From the NCBI GenBank assembly GCA_036556825.1, contig DATBIR010000023.1, positions 16,795-80,794 of the forward strand: a stretch of DNA of 64,000 nucleotides, read 5' to 3'. Positions 8,047 through 14,607 of the stretch are shown here, piece after piece. Both the position numbers and the translations under genes were made by a program. Positions within the stretch are counted from its first letter, which is position 1. Each line of letters begins with the position of its first letter. This DNA comes from JAJKJG01 sp036556825 (GTDB lineage Bacteria; Pseudomonadota; Alphaproteobacteria; Rhizobiales; Beijerinckiaceae). The notes under the pieces were generated by a model. It made no database searches, was not told the DNA's origin, and saw only the letters and a list, made by a program, of their open reading frames with translations.

Positions 8047-8814
8047 TCAAAACCTGTTCTTCCACTCGCGCAGGGCCTGGAACACCTCGACTGGGCTGGC
8101 GCCCTCCCTCTTGACGGCGCGCGCCAGCGCCGGCTCGCCGGCGCGCAGGAAAGGGTTCGTTGCCTTCTCCTCGCCGATCGTCGAGGGGATCGGCATGCGC
8201 CCCTCCGCCTTGGCTCGCTCCGCCTCGGCGGCCCGCGCCTTGAGCGCCGGATTGTCCGGATCGGCAGCCAGCGCGAAGCGCGCATTGGAGAGCGTGTAGT
8301 CGTGGCCGCAATAGACGCGCGCCTCGTCCGGCAATGATGCGAATCTCGAGAGCGACGCCCACATCTCCGCGTAGGTCGATTCCATCACGCGGCCGCAGCC
8401 GAGGGTGAACAGCGTATCGCCCGCGAACAGCGCCCGGTCCGCGGCGAACCAGTAGGCGATGTGGTCGCGGCAATGCCCTGGGGTATCCCAGACATGCGCC
8501 GACAGCTCCCCGACCCGAACGGTGTCGCCCTCGCGCACGACCGCGTCGGCTGCCGGAACCTCGTCGCGGGCTTTCAAGGGCGCGACGACGCGGCAGCCGT
8601 AGCGCAGCTTCAACGGCTCGATGCCCTGCACGTGATCGCCATGGCGGTGCGTAACCAGGATGTCCGTGAGGCGCCAGCCAGTTTCGTCGAGCGCCTTGAT
8701 GATCGGTTCCGCCTCGGGCGCATCGATCGCGGCGCAGGCGCCCGTGGCGGGATCGTGCACGAGCGCTCCGACATTATCTTCGAGGCAGCGGAAAACGCGG
8801 ATTTCGGCGGGCAT
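8047..8814 (-). CDS. gloB: Hydroxyacylglutathione hydrolase (glyoxalase II)
   Basis: A 255-residue metallo-beta-lactamase-fold enzyme that hydrolyses S-D-lactoylglutathione to D-lactate and glutathione in methylglyoxal detoxification. The metal-binding motif THRHGDH is near residues 55-61, the further His is in DTPGHCRDH, the bridging Asp is in FAGDTLF, and YCGHDYT supplies the last His. The C-terminal half carries the glyoxalase II helical substrate-binding domain (TNPFLR). Length and motifs are standard. It is divergent from a methyltransferase gene. Confidence 0.95.
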   Translation of the reverse strand: MPAEIRVFRCLEDNVGALVHDPATGACAAIDAPEAEPIIKALDETGWRLTDILVTHRHGDHVQGIEPLKLRYGCRVVAPLKARDEVPAADAVVREGDTVRVGELSAHVWDTPGHCRDHIAYWFAADRALFAGDTLFTLGCGRVMESTYAEMWASLSRFASLPDEARVYCGHDYTLSNARFALAADPDNPALKARAAEAERAKAEGRMPIPSTIGEEKATNPFLRAGEPALARAVKREGASPVEVFQALREWKNRF

Positions 8815-9042
8815 GACAGCACCTCACTTGACTGCGCTCGCAACGCATCTTGCGCCGACGGCCGCCCGGCTCGCTGCCATGGATCGCCGCAGACAATGCC
8901 TTATGGAGCTCGAGAGTCGTTCCACCATGGTGGCACGCGTCTAGCGCTATCACAGGCTTGTGGGTTCCGGAAACCATGCAGCGCGCGCGGGCTTGCGCGG
9001 GACCGCCCGCCGCCCCATTGATGACGTCCGAGAGACACGCCC

Positions 9043-9789
9043 GTGAGCATCGACGTCACCGATTTGCGCGCTTTCTACGCCAGCCCGCTCGGTCACGTGG
9101 CGCGGCGCCTGGTCAACCGCGTCATCGAGAAATTCTGGGGCTCGCCCCGCGGCCTGCGCATCCTGGGGCTCGGCTATGCCATTCCCTACCTGACCGCGGT
9201 GCGGGACGAAGCCGAGCGCACCCTGGCTTTCATGCCCGCTTCGCAGGGCGTCGTGAACTGGCCGTCGACGGGCCATTCGGCATCGGCGCTCGTCGATCCC
9301 CTGACGATGCCGCTGGCTGAAGCCTCCATCGACCGCGTGCTGCTGGTGCATGCGCTGGAGATGGTCGAGAGTCCCAGCGAGCTCCTGCACGAGATCTGGC
9401 GCGTCCTGACGCCCGGCGGGCGTCTGATCGTGGTGGCGCCGAACCGCCGCGGCCTGTGGGCGCGCATGGACACCACTCCGTTCGGCCATGGCCAGCCTTA
9501 CAGCCGCTCGCAGCTCAAGGCGCTGATGCGGCAGACGATGTTCTCGCCTGAGGGCTGGGCGGAGACGCTTTACGTGCCTCCATTGCACAGCTGGCTTCTG
9601 CTGCGCACGGCCGTGGCCTGGGAGCGCTTCGGCATCACCCTGTCGCTGCCGTTTGCCGGCCTGCATGTGGTCGAGGCGACCAAACAGCTCTACCGTCCGG
9701 TGCCCGTGCGCGCGGTTCGCCGCGCGAGGCAGTTCGCCCCTGTGCTTGTCCCCGCGCCGGCCCCTGCACCGCGTCTCGCGCTGGACTGA
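9043..9789 (+). CDS. Class I SAM-dependent methyltransferase of unknown substrate
   Basis: A 248-residue protein with a Methyltransf_11-like core: ILGLGYAIPYL (residues about 33-43) stands at motif I, followed by DRVLLVHALEM and ILVVAPNR-like strands (LIVVAPNRRGLW near residues 127-138). Motif I is atypical because the usual GxGxG is reduced to GLGYA. The C-terminus is Pro/Ala-rich and probably disordered. A GTG start at 9043 is preceded by GAGAG about nine bases upstream. It is divergent from gloB, an arrangement I recall from related genomes, but no shared pathway can be shown. Confidence 0.75.
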   Translation: MSIDVTDLRAFYASPLGHVARRLVNRVIEKFWGSPRGLRILGLGYAIPYLTAVRDEAERTLAFMPASQGVVNWPSTGHSASALVDPLTMPLAEASIDRVLLVHALEMVESPSELLHEIWRVLTPGGRLIVVAPNRRGLWARMDTTPFGHGQPYSRSQLKALMRQTMFSPEGWAETLYVPPLHSWLLLRTAVAWERFGITLSLPFAGLHVVEATKQLYRPVPVRAVRRARQFAPVLVPAPAPAPRLALD

Positions 9790-9899
9790 CGGCGCCGCCT
9801 TGACTTGCGCCCTCCCCTTCGCCAGTGTCCGCCGCGTCCGGCGGGCAGATGGGTCCGCGCCGCTTATCTCCCCTCAGTCGCGTTGTTCAGCCCCGCGTC

Positions 9900-10865
9900 A
9901 TGCGCAGCTATCTCGACTTTGAAAAGCCCGTTGCGGAACTCGAAGCCAAGCTCGAGGAGCTGCGCGAGCTTGGCCAGAGCGAGGACGCGGTCGCGATTTC
10001 GGACGACATCGCGCGGCTGGAAGCAAAGGCGGCTGCCGCGCTCAAGGAACTCTATGCTGGCCTGCTGCCCTGGCAGAAGACGCTCGTCGCCCGCCATCCC
10101 GAGCGCCCGCATTTCGTCGACTATTGCAACAATCTGATCGACGAATTCACGCCGCTCGCCGGCGATCGCACCTTTGGCGAAGACGAGGCCATTCTTGGCG
10201 GCTTCGGGCGTTTTCGCGGTGAGCCGGTTTGCGTGATCGGCCAGGAAAAGGGCTCGACCACCGAGACGCGTATCCGCCATAACTTCGGCATGGCGCGGCC
10301 GGAAGGATACCGCAAGGCAGCGCGCCTCATGGAGCTGGCCGATCGCTTCGACCTCCCGGTCTTGAGCTTCGTCGACACGGCCGGCGCCTATCCCGGCATC
10401 GAGGCCGAAGAGCGCGGCCAGGCCGAGGCGATCGCGCGCTCGACCGACGCCTGCCTTGCGCTCGGCGCGCCCAATGTCGCCATCGTCATCGGCGAAGGCG
10501 GCTCCGGCGGCGCCATCGCCATCGCCACCGCCAACAAGGTCCTGATGCTGGAACACGCGATCTACAGCGTGATCTCGCCGGAGGGCGCCGCCTCGATCCT
10601 GTGGCGCGATCCGAGCCGGGCGCAGGATGCCGCCACCAACATGAAAATCACCGCCCAGGACCTGCTGCGCCTAGGCGTGATCGATGCGATCGTGCCCGAG
10701 CCGACAGGCGGCGCCCATCGCGATCCGCAAGGCGCCATCACCCTGGCGGGCGACGCCATCGCCGACGCGCTGCGTGATCTCGGCAACATGGGCCCCGACC
10801 AGGTTCGCGAGCACCGCGCCGAAAAATTTCTCTCCATCGGCCGCAAGCTCGACGGCGCGCGTTAG
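9900..10865 (+). CDS. accA: Acetyl-CoA carboxylase carboxyltransferase subunit alpha
   Basis: A 321-residue subunit that, with AccD, transfers carboxyl from biotin to acetyl-CoA to give malonyl-CoA for fatty-acid synthesis. The N-terminus MRSYLDFEKPVAELE, a coiled region to residue 55, and the crotonase-like domain with GGSGGAIA-type (EGGSGGAIAIA) and VISPEGAASILWR motifs are all typical. Length is normal. The ATG at 9900 is preferred to an upstream in-frame start because it matches the family N-terminus. It stands alone here; accD is not in the window. Confidence 0.97.
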   Translation: MRSYLDFEKPVAELEAKLEELRELGQSEDAVAISDDIARLEAKAAAALKELYAGLLPWQKTLVARHPERPHFVDYCNNLIDEFTPLAGDRTFGEDEAILGGFGRFRGEPVCVIGQEKGSTTETRIRHNFGMARPEGYRKAARLMELADRFDLPVLSFVDTAGAYPGIEAEERGQAEAIARSTDACLALGAPNVAIVIGEGGSGGAIAIATANKVLMLEHAIYSVISPEGAASILWRDPSRAQDAATNMKITAQDLLRLGVIDAIVPEPTGGAHRDPQGAITLAGDAIADALRDLGNMGPDQVREHRAEKFLSIGRKLDGAR

Positions 10866-10990
10866 CGATTGGTTAACCTCCGTGCCTCAGCGAAGCTTGC
10901 CGTAAGCGGCCGGTAAGGCTAACCATTGGGGAAGAGCTTTGCGGTAAGACCGGCTGAAGCCGACGACACAAAGCTGATTGGGGGTCCCGC

Positions 10991-12280
10991 ATGAGAATGC
11001 GTTTCGTGCTGCTGGCGAGCGTCGCGCTCGCGCTTGCGGGCTGCAACGACCCGTACAGCAGCACCTCCGGTCGCCATCTCTCCCCCATCCCGCCGGCCAC
11101 CATGGCGCTGATGGCGCAGAAGGGCATGTCGCAGAGCGACCCGATCCTCGTGCGCGCGTACAAGAAGGAATCCGAGCTCGAGCTGTGGAAGAAGGGCCGC
11201 GACGGCAAATACGCGCTGCTCAAGACCTTTCCCATCTGCCGCTGGTCCGGCCAGCTCGGGCCGAAGGTGCGTGAAGGCGACCGGCAGGCCCCGGAAGGCT
11301 TCTACACGGTGACGCCGGCTCTGATGAACCCGAATTCGAGCTTCTACCTGTCGTTCGACACGGGTTACCCGAACGCCTACGACCGCGCTCACGGCCGCAC
11401 CGGCTCGCACCTGATGGTGCATGGCAGCTGCTCGTCGCGCGGCTGCTTCGCGATGACCGACGAAGCCATCGCCGAGATCTACGCCGTTGCCCGGGACGCC
11501 TTCGCGGGCGGCCAGCGCGGTTTCCAGTTCCAGTCCTACCCCTTCCGCATGACCGCCGAGAATCTGGCGAAGCATCGCGCCGACCCGAACATGCCGTTCT
11601 GGAGGAACCTCAAGGAAGGCTCTGATTATTTCGAGGTCATGCAGGAAGAGCCGCGGGTCTCGGTCGCCAGCATGCGCTATTCCTTCGGAGCCGAGCCTGC
11701 GGCCGTCGCGCAAAAGCGCCTCGAGGACGAGCACAGGGTCGCCGAGCTGGTCGGCAAGGGCATGCCGGCCGTGCGCACGGTCTATGACGACGGCGGTGGG
11801 CATACCTCGTTCCGCCAGGCGATGGGGGTTCCCGAGGACCGGGGCGGCGCGCTCGCCTTCATGAGCAGCGGCCCCTCGCGCCGGCTCGGCGATGTGAGCC
11901 GGCCCGAGGCATTGGCCACGGGTCCGCGGGAGATCCTGGTCGAGCAGCCTGCCAGGGGCAAATCGGGCTCGGCCCAGCTTGCCCATGACCGGGCGGCGAC
12001 ACCCGAAGCTGCCGCCCCGACGGCCGCAGTCGACTCCAAGCCGCTCTACAGGCGTTTGCTCGGGAACGTGTTCGGTTCGGGGCAGCAGGACGCGACGGCC
12101 CAGCCGATTGAGCCGGCGAAATCCGCGCCGGCCACACCGACGCCGCCGCCACGCCGCGGCGCGTCGGCGCCCACGAAGCCGCAGGCGGCGGCCTCGGCAC
12201 CGGACCTGCGCGCCGACCTGTCGACGCGGATGATGCCGGGCTTGCCGGCCGGAGCCACCGGGTTCGCCCGGGTTAACTGA
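10991..12280 (+). CDS. Lipoprotein L,D-transpeptidase (YkuD, YafK-like) with long C-terminal extension
   Basis: A 429-residue envelope protein. A signal peptide ends in lipobox LAGC (residues 15-18), which predicts a lipidated Cys18. The L,D-transpeptidase domain spans residues about 50-215 with catalytic His144 and Cys152 in HGSCSSRGCFAM. Such enzymes make or cut 3-3 crosslinks or attach or release proteins on peptidoglycan; the YafK-like subgroup includes the hydrolase DpaA, so hydrolysis is also possible. Residues about 230-429 have no recognised domain, and after about 330 the chain is Ala/Pro-rich, probably disordered. The start has only a weak GGGG upstream. It follows accA after 125 bases. 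Confidence 0.85.
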   Translation: MRMRFVLLASVALALAGCNDPYSSTSGRHLSPIPPATMALMAQKGMSQSDPILVRAYKKESELELWKKGRDGKYALLKTFPICRWSGQLGPKVREGDRQAPEGFYTVTPALMNPNSSFYLSFDTGYPNAYDRAHGRTGSHLMVHGSCSSRGCFAMTDEAIAEIYAVARDAFAGGQRGFQFQSYPFRMTAENLAKHRADPNMPFWRNLKEGSDYFEVMQEEPRVSVASMRYSFGAEPAAVAQKRLEDEHRVAELVGKGMPAVRTVYDDGGGHTSFRQAMGVPEDRGGALAFMSSGPSRRLGDVSRPEALATGPREILVEQPARGKSGSAQLAHDRAATPEAAAPTAAVDSKPLYRRLLGNVFGSGQQDATAQPIEPAKSAPATPTPPPRRGASAPTKPQAAASAPDLRADLSTRMMPGLPAGATGFARVN

Positions 12281-12477
12281 CGCGCACCGCGCGACTCGCG
12301 TGGCCAGCCGCGAAGTTGTAGCGCGGCGGCAACACCAAAAATCCAAAATCGAGGCACGCCCTGCAACTGCCCAATAAGGCATCAGTTGCATAAAACATCT
12401 CTTTGTCACCACGACCGTAGTTCGGCAGCGTTTTCAACGAGATCGCGACGATCGAACGGTTCTCGATGGAGACAGCA

Positions 12478-13401
12478 ATGCCGAATGGATGGGAGAGGCG
12501 CGGCGTCAAGGCCGCGATTGTGGCGGCGTCGCTCGCGGCGGCTGCGGGAAGCGCGGACGCCGCCGACCTGCCGCGTACGAAGCAGCTGCCGCCGGTGGCG
12601 GCGGAACCCGCTCCCGCGGGCAAGGCGATCGATTTCGCTTTCGGCGCCCGCATCGCATCGGATTACAATTTCCGCGGCATCTCGCAATCGGACCGCGAAT
12701 GGAGCCCGAGCGCCTATGGCGAGCTGCAGCTCTTCGACAACTTCCTTTACGCCGGCATCGCCGCGTATCGCGTCAAGCTGCCCACCGATCCGGACGCGGA
12801 GGTCGACCTGACGGCGGGCATCCGGCCCAAATGGGGCCCGCTCACCTTCGACTTCGGCGTGATCCGCTACTGGTATCCGGGTGAGCGGCAATTCTTCTTC
12901 CCGGCCGGCGTGGTGCTGACGCCGAAGGACACCGACTTCACCGAGGTCGCCGGCAAGGTGTCATGGGCGGTCGACAGCAGCTGGACGCTCGGCGCCGGCG
13001 TCTTCCACACCTGGGACTGGCTCGGCTCGGGGGCACCCGGCACCTACGCCAACGCAACCGCGAAATACGCCTTCCCCGACTCCTTCCTTCCTGGCTTCGC
13101 CATCTCGGGCGAGATCGGCCATTACAGCCTTGGCCGGGTCGACGCCTATCTCGGCGGCTTCGATCTCAAGGATTATCTCTACTGGAACGCCGGCGTGTCC
13201 TATACGTGGAAGAACATCACCGTGGACGCCCGCTATCACGACACCGACCTGAGCCGCAGCGACTGCTTCCTCAACACCACCGATCCGAGTGGCGTGTTCA
13301 GCGGCTCCGCCCGATCGAAATGGTGCGACGCGGCCTTCGTCGCCACGCTGTCGCTCGACCTGGTTGCGAGCCAGCTCGGGATCTTTGCTCCGGCCAAGTG
13401 A
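12478..13401 (+). CDS. TorF-family putative outer-membrane porin
   Basis: A 307-residue secreted beta-barrel protein. A signal peptide (Ala-rich, cleavage near ADAAD around residue 35) is followed by ASDYNFRGISQSD, the hallmark of the TorF/TIGR02001 family, then alternating strands with many Tyr/Trp. The substrate is unknown. The ATG at 12478 has GGAG seven bases upstream and is preferred to the in-frame ATG at 12466, which overlaps that site. The last residue is Lys rather than the aromatic usual for porins. Confidence 0.85.
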   Translation: MPNGWERRGVKAAIVAASLAAAAGSADAADLPRTKQLPPVAAEPAPAGKAIDFAFGARIASDYNFRGISQSDREWSPSAYGELQLFDNFLYAGIAAYRVKLPTDPDAEVDLTAGIRPKWGPLTFDFGVIRYWYPGERQFFFPAGVVLTPKDTDFTEVAGKVSWAVDSSWTLGAGVFHTWDWLGSGAPGTYANATAKYAFPDSFLPGFAISGEIGHYSLGRVDAYLGGFDLKDYLYWNAGVSYTWKNITVDARYHDTDLSRSDCFLNTTDPSGVFSGSARSKWCDAAFVATLSLDLVASQLGIFAPAK

Positions 13402-13491
13402 CGTTCGCCTCCCTGTTCGCCGCGCCGCGGCCACCCAGCCGCGCGTTTTGGCGTAATGACGAGGGGCCCGCACGACCCCTTGGGCGGCGGC

Positions 13492-13929
13492 TTATTCTCC
13501 GGCGTTGTCGAGCGTGACGGGCCACATCGCGACCCGACGGCCGCGCGAACCCTGCTGGCCGTGCCAGGCTGCCTTGCGAGCCCCGATATCCGCATGCACG
13601 AGGCTGCGCGTATAGGTGCCGATGCCGCCGACCTCGGGAAGCTTGCGCAGCACCGCGACCACGTCCCGCTGGGAAGCGTTGATGGCGCGGAAGTCGACCG
13701 CGCGACCGCTGTAGTGGAATGATTTCGAGGCATGCTTGCCGTCACATCCCGAGGTGATCTCAAGACGGCCGACCTGCGCGGCGACCTTGTTCAGGACGCT
13801 CCAGACGCCCGGCTTCAGGCAGCTCACGCGGGCCTTCTTCTGATAGCAGAAGTTCCCCTTGCAATAGTCGTAAGCGTTCGCGGACACCGGAACGAAAAGC
13901 AGGCCGAGCATCAGAATAATGCGAAGCAT
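13492..13929 (-). CDS. Secreted M15-type (D-Ala-D-Ala carboxypeptidase-like) protein
   Basis: A 145-residue exported protein. A short signal peptide (MLRIILMLGLLFVPVSANA) precedes two CxxxxC-type segments (YCKGNFCYQ) and a peptidase M15A-like core: SKSFHYSGRAVDFR near residues 68-81 and a later HADIG near 112-116 offer the His/Asp metal ligands of this family. The role is probably trimming peptidoglycan peptides in the periplasm, or binding only. It converges on the porin gene, and its promoter must lie in the AT-richer DNA after 13930. Confidence 0.75.
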   Translation of the reverse strand: MLRIILMLGLLFVPVSANAYDYCKGNFCYQKKARVSCLKPGVWSVLNKVAAQVGRLEITSGCDGKHASKSFHYSGRAVDFRAINASQRDVVAVLRKLPEVGGIGTYTRSLVHADIGARKAAWHGQQGSRGRRVAMWPVTLDNAGE

Positions 13930-14183
13930 GGCGAAGCTCTCCTTGAGACTTTCGCCATGATTGGTATCGGACTAAGCGCCTAATTTTATTGGTTAGCGCC
14001 AGCTTTGATTAAGTTGAAAGCTTAAGGCGACTGGTTAATACGGCAAGACCTTGGCGAAATCCTTGTCATCCAAGGACCGGGGGCCGATAACCTTAAACCG
14101 CCTTCGACTGGTGGAAGCCGTTTTCAAGGCGCCAATGAGGCCCTTCCCTGCCCCGTTCCCCTAGCCAGACCAAGGCATTAGGA

Positions 14184-14203
14184 GCAATTCCCGCTCGAAT
14201 TGC
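14184..14203. repeat. Short inverted repeat
   Basis: GCAATTC (14184-14190) and GAATTGC (14197-14203) form a perfect 7-bp stem with loop CCGCTC. It lies 11 bases before the ATG of the broken small exported-protein gene. It could be an operator or a palindromic repeat unit. Confidence 0.4.
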
Positions 14204-14214
14204 CGGCGTATGCC

Positions 14215-14473
14215 ATGATGCGATGGGGCCTTGCTGCTCCTGGTGGTCACCCTGGCGGGCGCCTCCGCTCTGCTTGCTGAAGCCGGAGCTCGCCTACAGC
14301 CTGCGACCGCGTGGTCCGGGCCGTCGGCCGCTTTCCCCCGCGAAGTCGCGGCCCCTGGCGACGCGGGAGCGAGGCTTTCCTCGCTTCGAGACGACGGATC
14401 GCCCGCGGACCTGCGGCGAGCCTATGGGTTCCAGCCCGAGGCGGGTGGCGGCTGCGAGCCGATCAGGGCGTGA
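14215..14473 (+). pseudogene. Probable frameshifted small exported protein
   Basis: Starting at ATG 14215 the frame reads MMRWGL and then soon meets a stop. Shifting by one base near 14227-14230 (the GGGGCC run) joins it to a frame reading LLLVVTLAGASALLAEAG, a textbook signal-peptide core, and continuing to a TGA at 14471-14473. The joined product would be about 85 residues: a signal peptide plus a short mature part with no known domain. The hydrophobic core fitting exactly onto the upstream MMRWG start suggests one gene split by a one-base insertion, real or a sequencing error. No homologue is recognised. Confidence 0.4.
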
Positions 14474-14561
14474 CGCGCCCGGATCTCTTCCGGGGCGCCC
14501 GGCCAGAAGGGGATGAGCAGTGGATCGCTCGGGCCCGGGGAGAGCCGCCCCGCCCCCGAAA

Positions 14562-14595
14562 CGGGACGCTCCGATCCTCGGAGCCGCATGATCTT
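14562..14595. repeat. Dispersed intergenic repeat core, copy 2 (inverted)
   Basis: GAGCCGCATGATCTT (14581-14595) is the exact reverse complement of AAGATCATGCGGCTC at 47427-47441 and 49733-49747. It is preceded by GGGACGCTCCGATCC, which resembles the reverse complement of the GGAGCGGGATCG part of other copies. It lies 13 bases beyond the secA stop. Confidence 0.6.
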
Positions 14596-14607
14596 ACTTG
14601 GCGAGCT

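Larger units (their letters stand above)
13930..14607. other. Gene-poor interval between the M15-type gene and secA
   Basis: This interval of about 680 bases holds no intact recognised gene. The first part (13940-14110) is AT-richer than its surroundings and carries three TTAA boxes at 13-base steps (14009, 14022, 14035), probably within the promoter region of the M15-type gene. The middle holds a small inverted repeat (14184-14203) and a probable frameshifted small exported-protein gene (14215-14473). The end carries a copy of the dispersed repeat core (14581-14595), next to the secA stop. Confidence 0.6.

Noticed and set aside
10919..12412. A 497-codon minus-strand frame over the L,D-transpeptidase
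   Set aside because: The plus-strand protein has a lipobox and catalytic motif; the opposite frame is Arg/Gly-rich with no motif and runs across intergenic DNA.
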